NCBI GenBank assembly: GCA_946478665.1
Contig: CAMLCZ010000008.1
Span: 1 to 64,000, forward strand
Direction: 5' to 3'
DNA: 64,000 nt
From: an uncultured Bartonella sp.
Lineage (GTDB): Bacteria; Pseudomonadota; Alphaproteobacteria; Rhizobiales; Rhizobiaceae
The notes below the pieces were generated by a model. The model made no database searches. It saw only the letters and a list, made by a program, of their open reading frames with translations, and was not told where the DNA came from. The position numbers were made by a program, and so were the translations under genes. Shown in pieces: positions 49,138 to 58,836 of the stretch (position 1 is its first letter; each line of letters begins with the position of its first letter).

Positions 49138-49348
49138 AAACGTCAGTTCTTTCTTTATAACCGTATTCTACCACAAAAGTGCATCTTGGACACAGACTCC
49201 CATATTGTATAAAAATTATTTTTTTTGAATGCAATTTTTTGCCGAAACCTGATCTATCTATTAGTTTATCCGTTTACATAACGTGATGCATATCGAAATC
49301 TGGATTACCTTGTCTTACAATTCGTACTAATCGTCAGGATAAAGAAAA

Positions 49349-49909
49349 ATGGTTAAGCTTAATAAAATTTACACGAAGACCGGAGATGACGGAACAACAG
49401 GCCTTGTAAACGGTCCTCGACGTTCAAAAGCAGACTTGCGTGTTGAAGCGTATGGTACAGTGGATGAAGCAAATGCTGCCATTGGCATTGCGCGCCTTGA
49501 AACAACAGGTGAATTGAATGACATGCTTGCCCTTATCCAAAATGATCTTTTTGATCTTGGATCAGACCTTGCGTCTCCATTAGACAATGCAGAACAGCCA
49601 AGCTTGCGTATTATCGCAAGCCAGACAAAACGTCTCGAAGATGAAATTGACCGGTTAAATGAATTGCTTACGCCGCTGACATCCTTTGTTCTTCCCGGTG
49701 GATCGCCTGCCTCAGCCCATCTACATTTGGCACGCACCATTGCGCGCAGGGCAGAACGGGCTATGGTTACCTTGAGCGCCAAGGAAAATGTCAACAAGGA
49801 AGCGCTGATCTATATCAACCGTCTATCGGATTTTCTTTTTGTTGCCGCGCGTTATGCAAATAATGTTGGCAAAGGCGATGTATTGTGGGTGCCCGGCCAA
49901 AATAGATAA
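49349..49909 (+). CDS. Cob(I)yrinic acid a,c-diamide adenosyltransferase (PduO type)
   Basis: Adenosylates cob(I)alamin to coenzyme B12. The ATP-binding N-terminus IYTKTGDDGTTGLVNGPRRS is diagnostic of the PduO type, followed by AYGTVDEANAAIGIARL, FVLPGGSPASAHLHLARTIA and RRAERAMVTLS. It has 186 residues, typical. AAGAAAA precedes the ATG. No cobalamin biosynthesis gene is adjacent, so the organism may salvage B12. Confidence 0.94.
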   Translation: MVKLNKIYTKTGDDGTTGLVNGPRRSKADLRVEAYGTVDEANAAIGIARLETTGELNDMLALIQNDLFDLGSDLASPLDNAEQPSLRIIASQTKRLEDEIDRLNELLTPLTSFVLPGGSPASAHLHLARTIARRAERAMVTLSAKENVNKEALIYINRLSDFLFVAARYANNVGKGDVLWVPGQNR

Positions 49910-50258
49910 TGCCAAAATGGATGGCGACAAAATAGGTAATGTTACAATGCTATCTCAAAATAGTATGTAATACTTGTCTATAGGCTGCATGATCGAAATG
50001 GCTAAAAGTGAGGTGAATTATTGATTGACCGCTTTTACCGCTCATGCAGCATTAATTTATAACAATGAAACTATTTAAGCGCTTATAAGGCTCATGGATT
50101 TTTAGCAAATATCCATGCGAAATTGTGTTATCTTAAGGATAACAGCCAATAAAAAAGTTGCCTTCAGCAATCAAGCTTGAGGCAACTTTTCGCATTAAAC
50201 AAGCGCATCATTAAAGTAAGCGCAAATCATTTTGCCCATAAGAGCAAAACACCAAATA
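49910..50258. other. Intergenic region holding the MFS-gene terminator and a palindrome
   Basis: No gene is supported. GTTATCTTAAGGATAAC at 50127-50143 is a nearly perfect palindrome. The MFS terminator at 50147-50190 fills the right part. Confidence 0.55.
50147..50190 (-). terminator. Intrinsic terminator after the MFS gene
   Basis: AAAAGTTGCCT at 50153 and AGGCAACTTTT ending at 50190 close a 14-bp stem with one mismatch. On the minus strand it is followed by TTTTTTATT. It lies 70 bp after the MFS stop codon. Confidence 0.85.
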
Positions 50259-51539
50259 TTAGTCTTGCAATACGCGACCACGTGTTTCAGGCAGCATAAA
50301 TGCAGCAAGGAAGAACAGGCTATAAGCCCCTGCCGCAAATATTGCCACAGCGTTTCCTAAGCCAACTTGCGAAGATAAGTAACCTACAAATGTCGGGAAC
50401 AAGGCACCCATCCCTCTTCCGAAATTGTAACAAAAGCCCTGACCTGATCCGCGCAAACGGGTGGGAAACAACTCTGTTAGAAATGCACCCATGCCAGAGA
50501 AATAGCCCGACGAGAAAAAGCCAAGCGGAAAGCCCAAAAACCATAACATCGTATTGGAAAATGGAATAAGCGTATAAACCAGAACCACAACAATTGCACC
50601 AAGTGAAAACACAAGGAAAAGCATACGGCGACCAAATCTGTCAGACATCCATGCGCCAACCAGATAACCCACAAATGAACCGACAATAAGGGTAAATAGG
50701 TACCCTGTCGATGAAAGGATTGATAGGCCACGTTCTGTTGTCAAATACCGTGGAACCCAAGTTGTGATAGCATAATAGCCTCCTTGGCAACCAGCAGACG
50801 CAATCGAAGCAAATATTGTTGTCGACAAAATATCGCCTTTAAAAATTTCCCAAATTTTAGGACTATGGCCGGTTTTTTTAGCTTCCATACGTGTTTTTTT
50901 CGCTATTTCCGGTTCTTTCACATGGCGGCGGATATAAAAAATAAGAAGAGCGGGAAAAGCACCAACAACAAACATATAACGCCATGCTATTTCTGGATCG
51001 ACAACAGTGAAAAGAATAGCTTGCGCAAGAACAGCGCCACCCCACCCTATCGCATAACCAGCCTGAACACAGCCCACCGCGCGACCACGATATTGGGCAC
51101 GAATGGTTTCACCCAGCAAAACGGCTCCAGCCGCCCATTCGCCACCAAAGCCTAGCCCTAAAAGAGCGCGGAATATCATTAATTGTTCAAAATTTTGCGC
51201 AAATGCACAGAGCAAAGAAAAAACTGAAAACCAGATGATCGTTACTTGTAGTGTGATGACACGGCCAATACGGTCTGCAAAGAAACCAGCAAGCCAACCA
51301 CCCACAGCAGAAGTAAGAAGTGTGATTGTAACAGCCATTCCGGCTGTTCCTTCTGCTATATGCCACATAGCGATGATTGTACCGATGACCAGCGGATAAA
51401 TCATCACATCAAGTCCATCAAGTGCCCAACCAGCAGCACAAGCCCAAAACGTGCGCTTTTCATCGATATTCATATCACGATAGAAAGCGGTCAAACTTGT
51501 ATCTTCTACCTTTACAATTTTCATATCTTCACTGTGCAT
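50259..51539 (-). CDS. MFS transporter (metabolite:H+ symporter type)
   Basis: A 426-residue secondary carrier with about 12 spans. The MFS signature between spans 2 and 3 is GGWLAGFFADRIGRVITLQV, and its repeat is GYLVGAWMSDRFGRRMLFLV. The segment ALLGLGFGGEWAAGAVLLGE resembles the aromatic acid and sialic/carboxylate symporter families. AAGGAGATG precedes the ATG at 51539, which fixes the start. It stands alone with its own terminator. Substrate is probably an organic acid, by similarity of type only. Confidence 0.92.
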   Translation of the reverse strand: MHSEDMKIVKVEDTSLTAFYRDMNIDEKRTFWACAAGWALDGLDVMIYPLVIGTIIAMWHIAEGTAGMAVTITLLTSAVGGWLAGFFADRIGRVITLQVTIIWFSVFSLLCAFAQNFEQLMIFRALLGLGFGGEWAAGAVLLGETIRAQYRGRAVGCVQAGYAIGWGGAVLAQAILFTVVDPEIAWRYMFVVGAFPALLIFYIRRHVKEPEIAKKTRMEAKKTGHSPKIWEIFKGDILSTTIFASIASAGCQGGYYAITTWVPRYLTTERGLSILSSTGYLFTLIVGSFVGYLVGAWMSDRFGRRMLFLVFSLGAIVVVLVYTLIPFSNTMLWFLGFPLGFFSSGYFSGMGAFLTELFPTRLRGSGQGFCYNFGRGMGALFPTFVGYLSSQVGLGNAVAIFAAGAYSLFFLAAFMLPETRGRVLQD

Positions 51540-52073
51540 AACATCTCCTTATTCCCTCCATATTTTATGAAACAAAACATGGCTCCGCATCACATTTCCA
51601 CATATGTTCCATGTTCCAATTCTTTCAAAAAAGGACGCACAAAACATCATGCGGAAAAATTCCATTCTTCCCGAATGAAATAACTTATCACTACTTCATG
51701 GATAAACCATCAATGAGCGTAAAAAAGCGTCTGAAATTCAAGATTTTAAGCCAGTCTTTCGCTAAGTAAATTGCTTGAACGCGCTTTTAAAACCTTGATC
51801 TAGATTACCTTATTATATCACTAGTTTTATCAGCTAGCATACAAAACCCAAGCCAACAAATAATTTCATTATTTGTTCAATGCCTTTCCCCGATTTTTGA
51901 CTTGGGCAAAGGCTTGGTTATTCCATTGATATATTATCGAAATTTTCCACCTAAATGCGCTTTAAAAATTTAAGTATAGCTAAAAATACCTGTCCGGAAC
52001 TTTAAATCCTTGCCATTAATTTACGATACGAGTTTGTAAAATAACGGTGAGTGACCTGAAGACCTGATAGCAC
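51540..52073. other. Intergenic region with nested inverted repeats
   Basis: About 530 bp between two minus-strand genes. AACAAATAA (51855-51863) and TTATTTGTT (51869-51877) form a perfect 9-bp stem, bracketed by AACCCAAGCC (about 51845) and GGCTTGGTT (about 51911). It may be the terminator region of the dehydrogenase gene's transcript read in from the right. No gene is supported. Confidence 0.5.
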
Positions 52074-53081
52074 TCATATACGCGTTTTTTCTGGGATAAT
52101 GCGATCTGGTGGGCGGTGGTGATCAAAAAAGGCCCTTATATTTATGATGACTTTTTCACCCATATCCACCCGGCTTTCAACGGTTGCCGAGCCCATATGA
52201 GGCAGCAATACCACTTTGCCTTGTCTTGCCAATTCAACCAAAGCAGGATTGAGGATCGGCTCCTTCTCAAAAACATCGAGACCAGCGCCGGCAAGGCGTT
52301 CCTCACTTATCAGGCGGGTAAGAGCATCTTCATCAATAATTTCACCGCGAGCAGTATTTACAATATAGGCTGTCGGCTGCATCAGAGACAAACGTTCTGC
52401 TGAAAGCAGGTGGTGTGTGGCTGATGTTAAGGGACAATTGACCGACACAATATCCATCTCTTTCAGCATATCATCAAGATTATCCCAATAAACCGCCCCA
52501 AGTTGCTCTTCTATTTTTGTGCTAACGCGATTGCGATTATGGTAATGAATGGAAAGACCAAACGATTTTGCCCGTTTTGCTACGGCTGTACCGATACGCC
52601 CCATACCGATGATGCCAAGCTTTTTTCCCCATATGCGGCGTCCTAACATCCAATCCGGTGACCAGCCAGGCCAAATACCACTTTTATCAAGAATATTTGT
52701 TCCCTCTACCAAACGGCGCGGCACAGCCAAAATAAGCGCCAATGTCATATCGGCCGTATCTTCTGTTTGAACATTCGGTGTATTGGTGACGAGGATACCA
52801 CGTTCCGTGGCAGCTTTTATGTCAATATTGTCGGTACCATTCCCAAAATTGGCAATAAGCTTCAAATTAAGGCCAGCGTAATCAAGCAAATCCTTATCAA
52901 TAATATCGGAAATTGTTGGCACCAACACATCCGCGCGTTGTACCGCCGCGATTAATTGTTGGCGAGACATTGGACCATCAGAATCAACCAATACCGTGTC
53001 AAAAAGCTCGCTCATACGCTTCTCAATCTGATCCGGAAGCTTACGTGTTAAAATAATCAGCGGTTTTTTCTTGCTTTGCAT
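52074..53081 (-). CDS. D-isomer-specific 2-hydroxyacid dehydrogenase (D-glycerate dehydrogenase type)
   Basis: NAD(P)-dependent oxidoreductase, 335 residues. The Rossmann motif is LGIIGMGRIGTAVAKRAKSF, and the catalytic trio is Arg in YIVNTARGEIIDE, Glu in GAGLDVFEKEP and His in VVLLPHMGSATVESR. The segment GLSIHYHNRNR after the nucleotide fold is typical of alphaproteobacterial D-glycerate/glyoxylate reductases. The ATG at 53081 has GAGGA eight bases upstream and is preferred to 53093. It is divergent from the SH3 gene. Confidence 0.92.
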   Translation of the reverse strand: MQSKKKPLIILTRKLPDQIEKRMSELFDTVLVDSDGPMSRQQLIAAVQRADVLVPTISDIIDKDLLDYAGLNLKLIANFGNGTDNIDIKAATERGILVTNTPNVQTEDTADMTLALILAVPRRLVEGTNILDKSGIWPGWSPDWMLGRRIWGKKLGIIGMGRIGTAVAKRAKSFGLSIHYHNRNRVSTKIEEQLGAVYWDNLDDMLKEMDIVSVNCPLTSATHHLLSAERLSLMQPTAYIVNTARGEIIDEDALTRLISEERLAGAGLDVFEKEPILNPALVELARQGKVVLLPHMGSATVESRVDMGEKVIINIRAFFDHHRPPDRIIPEKTRI

Positions 53082-53223
53082 GCAAATCCTCAAAATATTT
53101 CTAACGTTTTGCCAAATCGTTGAGACCTCTTTAACCAGCTACATGTCATATGGACACCAGACTAGCGAGTCTGTCCTGCTTATAGCAGAAATGCATCTAA
53201 ATAACACAAAAGAAGAGAGGCCA

Positions 53224-53787
53224 ATGGTAGACAGTTCTGACTGGTTTCGATTTTCGACCATAATCGGCATTTTTGTATCTTTATTAAGCTTGACTGCGAT
53301 TATCATGCCAGCCACGACTTATGCGCAAGATGCGCCTGAAAATCTTGGTCCTAGTGGTCTTCCTTTGCCCCGTTTTGTTTCCATAAAACCAGCGCGTGTT
53401 AATGTTCGTGTTGGTCCAGGAAGAAACTATACCATTGTTTTTTCCTATCAAAAACAAGGACTCCCTGTAGAAATTACCCAAGAATATGACCAGTGGCGAA
53501 AAATACGCGATTCTGATGGTGATGAAGGCTGGGTTTACCAATCGCTTCTGTCTGGCCGGCGTACTGCCATGATAACACCGTGGCAGAAAAATAAATCAAA
53601 ACTGGCACCATTGCGCCGTCAGCCCAGTGAAAATGCCGCACTTGCCGCTGAATTGGAACCAGGTGTTCTTGGTACAATACATCAATGTGACGGTACATGG
53701 TGTGAACTTGATATTGGCCATACAAGAGGCTGGATTACACAAGACCAGCTTTGGGGCGCCTATCCGGGTGAAAAGATAAAAAATTGA
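53224..53787 (+). CDS. Exported SH3-domain protein
   Basis: A 187-residue protein with a signal peptide or anchor (STIIGIFVSLLSLTAIIMPA, then TTYAQDA) and two bacterial SH3-like modules: RFVSIKPARVNVRVGPGRNY through WVYQSLLSG, and LAPLRRQPSENAALAAELEP through GWITQDQLWG. SH3 modules of this SH3_4/DUF1058 kind are thought to bind peptidoglycan. The ATG at 53224 has GAGAGG upstream; the frame from 53071 is longer but runs through unlikely sequence. The 210 bp after it hold no gene. Confidence 0.88.
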   Translation: MVDSSDWFRFSTIIGIFVSLLSLTAIIMPATTYAQDAPENLGPSGLPLPRFVSIKPARVNVRVGPGRNYTIVFSYQKQGLPVEITQEYDQWRKIRDSDGDEGWVYQSLLSGRRTAMITPWQKNKSKLAPLRRQPSENAALAAELEPGVLGTIHQCDGTWCELDIGHTRGWITQDQLWGAYPGEKIKN

Positions 53788-53997
53788 CCGTAAATATGAT
53801 TTTCCCCTCCATTTACAAAACGATGAAAGCGTCCATCACGCGTAAAATGCAGGGGGAATATGCCTTAAACGGTGTTGTCCTATTCAAAGCCTTTACAATT
53901 TGATGAACAACAAACCGAAAAGCCGATAATCTGGCATCATTTTTCAAAATGACAGTTGGTAGTCAAATAATCCGATTATAGGATTGTTCTTATCCTA

Positions 53998-54684
53998 TCA
54001 AATTACTGTAACAACAAGATCATCTAGCCCGTCAATGTGACCAACCAACCGATCACCCTTATGAACCTGTCCAACACCTGCCGGCGTACCTGTCATAATA
54101 ATATCGCCAGCCTGCAAGGTAAATAATTGCGATAGATAGGATATCATATCCGGTATTTTCCAGATCATCTGATCGAGATTACCAGACTGGCGTGGCTCAC
54201 CATTAATCATGAGGGTAATTGCGCCTTCATTCATAGGTTTGGTTTGCGATTTTTCAATAATATGCGTACATGGCGCAGAATGTTCAAACGCTTTGGCCGT
54301 CTCCCATGAGCGTCCAGCTTTTTTCAATTCGGCCTGTAGGTCGCGGCGTGTCATATCAAGACCCACTCCATAACCAAAAACGCAATCTTCTGCTTCATCT
54401 CTGGTTAAATTATCGCCACCTTTTTTAAGGGCAACAACCAACTCAATTTCATGTTCCACATCATCGCTTTGCGGTGGATAAGGAAAATTGCCATCCAATA
54501 CCAAATTGTCAGGATTTTTCTGAAAAAAGAACGGTGCTTCTTTTGAAGGATCGTGTCCCATTTCTATAGCGTGGTCAGCATAATTTCTTCCCACACAATA
54601 AATCCGATGAACAGGAAAAAGCTTGCTACTATCTTTAACGGGTATGCTAACAGGCTGTGAAGGCGTAAAAACATATTCATGCAT
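53998..54684 (-). CDS. Fumarylacetoacetate hydrolase family protein
   Basis: A 228-residue FAH-fold enzyme. The family N-terminus LFPVHRIYCVGRNYADHAIE is followed by the metal ligands in DDVEHEIELVVALKKGGDNL and FGYGVGLDMTRRDLQ, and TLQAGDIIMTGTPAGVGQV. Relatives act as acylpyruvate hydrolases, oxaloacetate decarboxylases or isomerases, so the specific reaction is open. The ATG at 54684 has AAGGAACG upstream and fits the family length; the frame is open to 54747. Confidence 0.92.
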   Translation of the reverse strand: MHEYVFTPSQPVSIPVKDSSKLFPVHRIYCVGRNYADHAIEMGHDPSKEAPFFFQKNPDNLVLDGNFPYPPQSDDVEHEIELVVALKKGGDNLTRDEAEDCVFGYGVGLDMTRRDLQAELKKAGRSWETAKAFEHSAPCTHIIEKSQTKPMNEGAITLMINGEPRQSGNLDQMIWKIPDMISYLSQLFTLQAGDIIMTGTPAGVGQVHKGDRLVGHIDGLDDLVVTVI

Positions 54685-54804
54685 TGTAACGTTCCTTAGA
54701 AATTTTAATAATTTCCCTGCCCATATTAAACCACGCCAACACCACAAAGTATACTATATGACCATTAAGTGATATTGTTGGTCACTTCAAAATAATTGGT
54801 TGCC

Positions 54805-55473
54805 TTATTTTGCTTGTGTTGCCAGTAGGCGCAAGGCAAAGGCCGTGAAAATTCCTGCCATTAAAAAATCCAGACATCGCACATAACGAGGATTTTTCTT
54901 TAAAAATTTTGCAAATTTATCTGCGGCCAAAACCATCGTAATAGTAAAAGGCAATGAGATGGGAATAAATGAAAGGCCTAAGAACAATATTTTGCCTGAA
55001 GCATAAGGGTCTGCTGCATCAACAAATTGCGGTAGAAATGTAATATTAAAAAGAAGAACCTTGGGATTTAAAAGATTAATGCACAATCCAGTTAAATAAT
55101 TTTTTCTAAAACTCTGACGGGCTTGCCTATTCTGATTAAGAGAAAAGCTGGATTTATTGCGTATTGCCTGAAATGACAGCCATAAAAGATAGACTGCACC
55201 CAATATTTTAAGAAGCAAAAATGCCATTGGAGACGCGACAATAAGCGCCGATAGACCTATGGATACGGCAATAACCTGAATGATAATGCCATTAATACAT
55301 CCTAATACACAGCTAAAGCCAGCTTGTTTTCCTTGCGCGATACTTCTCCCGACAAACAAAGCCATATCTGGCCCAGGAATAAGCGTTAAAATTATTGCAG
55401 CACCAGCAAATTGTAAAAATATATGCCAATCGGGCAACCATGATACCATAAACATCGTGGTAAATGCTTTCAT
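54805..55473 (-). CDS. LysE family translocator
   Basis: A 222-residue exporter of the LysE/RhtB family with about six spans. The signature is at the start of the first span (FAGAAIILTLIPGPDMALFV, then GRSIAQGKQAGF), with LGAVYLLWLSFQAIR and the GLCINLLNPKVLLFNITFLP segment characteristic of the family. It exports an amino acid or homoserine-lactone-like compound. The ATG at 55473 is family-like; the frame extends to 55554. It is divergent from argG. Confidence 0.9.
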   Translation of the reverse strand: MKAFTTMFMVSWLPDWHIFLQFAGAAIILTLIPGPDMALFVGRSIAQGKQAGFSCVLGCINGIIIQVIAVSIGLSALIVASPMAFLLLKILGAVYLLWLSFQAIRNKSSFSLNQNRQARQSFRKNYLTGLCINLLNPKVLLFNITFLPQFVDAADPYASGKILFLGLSFIPISLPFTITMVLAADKFAKFLKKNPRYVRCLDFLMAGIFTAFALRLLATQAK

Positions 55474-55612
55474 TCTATTTTCGTAAATTTTATTTGTATC
55501 TGTTTTTTCAAAACATAGTGCAAGAAATAACTTTGATTGCTTGCATGCAACCAATCTCCTGATAAAACAGAAACAACAAATCCTATTGGGCTCTCAATGA
55601 TTGGATAGAAAA

Positions 55613-56833
55613 ATGGAACAGTGGAAGAACGTTAAAAAAGTTGTATTGGCCTATTCTGGCGGCCTTGATACATCAATTATTCTAAAATGGTTACAGACAG
55701 AACTTGGTGCGGAAGTTGTTACTTTTACGGCCGATCTCGGTCAGGGCGAAGAGTTGGAACCAGCACGCCGTAAAGCAGAAATGCTTGGTGCAAAAGAAAT
55801 ATTTATGGACGATCTGCGCGAAGAATTTGTTCGGGATTTCGTTTTTCCAATGTTTCGTGCCAATGCTGTTTATGAAGGTATCTACCTTCTTGGTACATCA
55901 ATTGCACGGCCACTCATTTCCAAGCACCTCATTGAAATTGCCAAAAAGACAGGCGCTGATGCCATCGCTCACGGTGCAACAGGTAAAGGTAATGACCAAG
56001 TGCGCTTCGAGCTTTCTGCCTATGCGCTTAATCCTGACATAAAAATCATTGCACCTTGGCGTGATTGGAAATTCAAAAGCCGTACAGAATTATTGGAATT
56101 TGCCCAAGCTCACCAAATTCCTGTCACAAAAGACAAACAGGGTGAAGCACCATTTTCAGTGGATGCCAACCTGCTACATTCTTCCTCTGAAGGTAAAGTA
56201 TTGGAAGATCCTTCCGTGCCTGCGCCAGAATATGTGCATATGCGCACCGTTTCGCCAGAGGATGCCCCTGATAAGCCAACCATCATTACAATTGGCTTCA
56301 AAAAAGGTGATGCCGTTTCAATTAACGGCGAAGAGATGTCGCCCGCGACATTGCTTGCTAAATTAAATGATTATGGCAGAGATAACGGAATTGGCCGTAT
56401 AGACTTGGTTGAAAACCGTTTTGTTGGCATGAAATCCCGTGGCGTTTATGAAACACCAGGCGGCACCATTTTATTGGCCGCACACCGCGCTATTGAATCA
56501 ATCACACTTGACCGCGGCGCAGCTCATTTGAAAGATGAATTGATGCCACGCTATGCTGAATTGATCTATTACGGTTTCTGGTTCTCTCCAGAGCGTAAAA
56601 TGCTGCAAGCAGCCATTGATCTTTCACAAGAAAATGTCGAAGGTGAAGTTACTTTGAAGCTTTATAAGGGCAATGTTATCGTCCAAGGCCGTAAGAGTGA
56701 CAAGTCACTTTACTCTAGCACCCTTGTAACATTTGAAGATGACCATGGTGCTTATGACCAGAAAGACGCTGCTGGCTTTATCAAGTTAAATGCTTTGCGT
56801 CTGCGTACCTTGGCAGCACGTGATCGCAAATAA
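55613..56833 (+). CDS. argG: Argininosuccinate synthase
   Basis: Joins citrulline and aspartate with ATP in arginine biosynthesis. The N-terminal PP-loop is [19 protein letters not shown], followed by [17 protein letters not shown] and the citrulline-binding region. GGYETPGG-type sequence appears as [20 protein letters not shown]. It has 406 residues from the ATG at 55613 (a TTG four codons earlier is in frame). A perfect-stem terminator follows. argH is 9 kb away on the other strand. Confidence 0.96.
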   Translation: MEQWKNVKKVVLAYSGGLDTSIILKWLQTELGAEVVTFTADLGQGEELEPARRKAEMLGAKEIFMDDLREEFVRDFVFPMFRANAVYEGIYLLGTSIARPLISKHLIEIAKKTGADAIAHGATGKGNDQVRFELSAYALNPDIKIIAPWRDWKFKSRTELLEFAQAHQIPVTKDKQGEAPFSVDANLLHSSSEGKVLEDPSVPAPEYVHMRTVSPEDAPDKPTIITIGFKKGDAVSINGEEMSPATLLAKLNDYGRDNGIGRIDLVENRFVGMKSRGVYETPGGTILLAAHRAIESITLDRGAAHLKDELMPRYAELIYYGFWFSPERKMLQAAIDLSQENVEGEVTLKLYKGNVIVQGRKSDKSLYSSTLVTFEDDHGAYDQKDAAGFIKLNALRLRTLAARDRK

Positions 56834-56853
56834 AACAACACTATTATAAATAT

Positions 56854-56889
56854 AAAAGTCCCGAAATTACTTACTTTCGGGACTTTTTT
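56854..56889 (+). terminator. Intrinsic terminator after argG
   Basis: AAAAGTCCCGAAA and TTTCGGGACTTTT form a perfect 13-bp stem over TTACTTAC, extended by TT. It lies 20 bp after the argG stop. Confidence 0.92.
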
Positions 56890-57171
56890 GCAGCTATGCA
56901 GCTATATAGATGAAATCTGTCAATGCGCAGATGAGACAAATAATCGTCTTTTATCCGATAAATCCAACTGAAAGTGCTGACCTGTCTGGTCGCCCATCAA
57001 GGCTGTTTCACAACCGCTAAATCCATTGGCTTATTCTGCACCGTCTTTGCTATCAACTTGGTATCCATTGCCAGTCAAGTCATGCAACGCAACCAGACCG
57101 CTCAAACAACTTAAGCATAAACTTATCGCTTAATTCAGAGCTGCCTAGCCCGTTTTGTCTATCATTCAGAC
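56890..57171. other. Intergenic region without a supported gene
   Basis: About 280 bp between the argG terminator and the first membrane protein of the duplicated module. No hairpin with a T-run and no ORF with a ribosome binding site was found. Confidence 0.5.
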
Positions 57172-57714
57172 TTATGCCAGTACCCAACGAACTGGTATCC
57201 CTCTGAATATTTGATCATTGATCATTAAATTCCCGACCATAATAATCATTCCCAAAGTAAAACCGATTCCACCATTGATCAATTTTGGTGTTGGTACTGG
57301 GTCACGAACGATTGGTCCATCATTATTGCGTTGAAGCCTTACAAAATATAGGATGAAGCATAGGAATTCTATAAGTTGTAAAATGGAAGCAGATTTTTCG
57401 CCAAAGCCATCGCGTGCGCGGCATATAGCAAGATACATAGCAATAAAAGAGTATATAAATACTGGTATTGTTTCTATTATTCCAACCAATTGGGATGGCT
57501 TAACATCTATTTTACATAGAAAACTAATAAGAACATAGCTAACGATTGTAAAGAATAATGAATTTAATCCATGCAAAACTAGAAATGGCGACCGTGAAAG
57601 TGTTTTCTGATTACGATTTACAATATATGCTAATATTGCACCTAATATATAAGCAATAATATATTGCGTTATCGTAATAGATATGCCACGCAATACATAA
57701 TTATATTCCAACAT
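57172..57714 (-). CDS. Multi-pass membrane protein, unknown family (module copy A)
   Basis: A 180-residue protein with about five membrane spans (YIIAYILGAILAYIV, then FLVLHGLNSLFFTIVSYVLI, ETIPVFIYSFIAMYLAICRA, ILQLIEFLCFILYFV and GIGFTLGMIIMVGNL). It is clearly homologous to the protein at 58132-58635: both have ILGAILxY, NRxxKTLxRxPF, MYLAxxRARDxFGxKSA and IxRDPxPTPxxxNGxIGF. The RARDxFG segment before a span loosely recalls the R-x-x-D motif of DUF805 proteins, but I cannot place it. Upstream is the broken micro-ORF copy. Confidence 0.75.
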   Translation of the reverse strand: MLEYNYVLRGISITITQYIIAYILGAILAYIVNRNQKTLSRSPFLVLHGLNSLFFTIVSYVLISFLCKIDVKPSQLVGIIETIPVFIYSFIAMYLAICRARDGFGEKSASILQLIEFLCFILYFVRLQRNNDGPIVRDPVPTPKLINGGIGFTLGMIIMVGNLMINDQIFRGIPVRWVLA

Positions 57715-57868
57715 AATAAATATACATCCTTTATTTTATCCAGATATAAAATAGAATTTTATACCAATAGTTGTTATTATTCTTCGTTGTTTGGAATTTT
57801 TTTAATCTTAATTGAAAACTATATGCCCCCCAAACAGTCAGTCAATTTGTGGGTGGGGTATAAAAATA

Positions 57869-57892
57869 CCCTGCTTTGTTGTCAAGGCAGGG
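57869..57892 (-). terminator. Terminator after micro-ORF copy A
   Basis: CCCTGC (57869-57874) and GCAGGG (57887-57892) pair. On the minus strand the stem is followed by TATTTTTATA. The copy at 58788-58811 is identical. Confidence 0.75.
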
Positions 57893-57917
57893 CACTAAGT
57901 TGAATTATTAAATTGGA

Positions 57918-58076
57918 TTAATGTTGTTCTACCGATAAACCATTTTCGTTGAGTTTCATTTCAACACCAGACGGTTTTAAATCCTGTTTTGCTTCCCTTT
58001 TATATGTGTAATATCCTAACGCGGCAACGACAACAATCAGCGCTCTGACAATACCACAAAGAACATTTCTATCTGT
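57918..58076 (-). pseudogene. Start-less copy of the 52-residue micro-ORF
   Basis: The frame is homologous, codon for codon, to the intact micro-ORF at 58837-58995, and the C-terminal 27 residues or so are identical. The start ATG is replaced by ACA at 58074-58076. The in-frame codons back to the stop at 58092-58094 contain no ATG, GTG or TTG. In the membrane span, VIIGALI has become GIVRALI, placing an Arg in the hydrophobic stretch. This copy is probably not translated. Confidence 0.75.
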
Positions 58077-58131
58077 TAAATTAGTCCCTGCTTAAATTGC
58101 TAAAAAGGGAATTTCGGTCATTCATCTTATT

Positions 58132-58635
58132 TTAAAAAACATTCAAATAGAGCAATACTTTGATAGGTAAAAACATAATTATTATTGTCAGAATAAAGCC
58201 TATCCAGCCATTCATAAATTGTGGTGTTGGTATTGGGTCACGAATAATTTCCCCTTGATAATTATTTTCAACTCTGAAGGCCATTAACATCAAAGATAAT
58301 ACTGGTATCAATATTAAAAAGGCGGCCGACTTTTGACCAAATGCATCGCGTGCACGAAATACAGCAAGATACATTGAAACAAAGACCCAAAAAAATAACG
58401 GTATAGCCACAATTATCGCAGTAAACAGTGGTTGTTGTGCATTGATTATTTTTAACAATAAATCGGCTTTATACTCAAGAACATAAAAAACAATACAATT
58501 TACGGTATATAAAAAGAAAAATGGGACTCTTTCTAGAGTTTTATGACTTCTATTCATCACATAACCTAGTATGGCTCCCAAAATACAAGCTAAAAATAAT
58601 ATAAATGCTGTATAAATATCATAATCAGTAATCAT
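58132..58635 (-). CDS. Multi-pass membrane protein, unknown family (module copy B)
   Basis: A 167-residue homologue of the protein at 57172-57714, with about five spans (AFILFLACILGAILGYVM, FFFLYTVNCIVFYVLEY, AIIVAIPLFFWVFVSMYLAV, FLILIPVLSLMLMAF and WIGFILTIIIMFLPI). The conserved cytoplasmic or loop patches NRSHKTLERVPF, FRARDAFGQKSAA and IIRDPIPTPQFMNG face the same regions as in copy A. It follows the intact micro-ORF by 200 bp on the same strand. Function unknown; close spacing suggests the pair acts together. Confidence 0.75.
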   Translation of the reverse strand: MITDYDIYTAFILFLACILGAILGYVMNRSHKTLERVPFFFLYTVNCIVFYVLEYKADLLLKIINAQQPLFTAIIVAIPLFFWVFVSMYLAVFRARDAFGQKSAAFLILIPVLSLMLMAFRVENNYQGEIIRDPIPTPQFMNGWIGFILTIIIMFLPIKVLLYLNVF

Positions 58636-58787
58636 AAAACTTATTACAATCCTATTCCTTATTATTTATAATAAATACAATATTATACCAATTTCTATTA
58701 GTAATTTTTTTGGATTTTTTCTAATTTTGATTGAAAAATTCATGTTCCCTTAGCAGTCAATCAACTTGCGTTCGAGGTATAAAAATA

Positions 58788-58811
58788 CCCTGCTTTGTTG
58801 TCAAGGCAGGG
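58788..58811 (-). terminator. Terminator after micro-ORF copy B
   Basis: CCCTGC (58788-58793) and GCAGGG (58806-58811) pair around CTTGACAACAAA (minus-strand reading), followed by TATTTTTATA. It separates the micro-ORF from its membrane-protein partner, so the two may be expressed at different levels. Confidence 0.75.
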
Positions 58812-58836
58812 CACTAAGTTGAATTATTAAATTGGA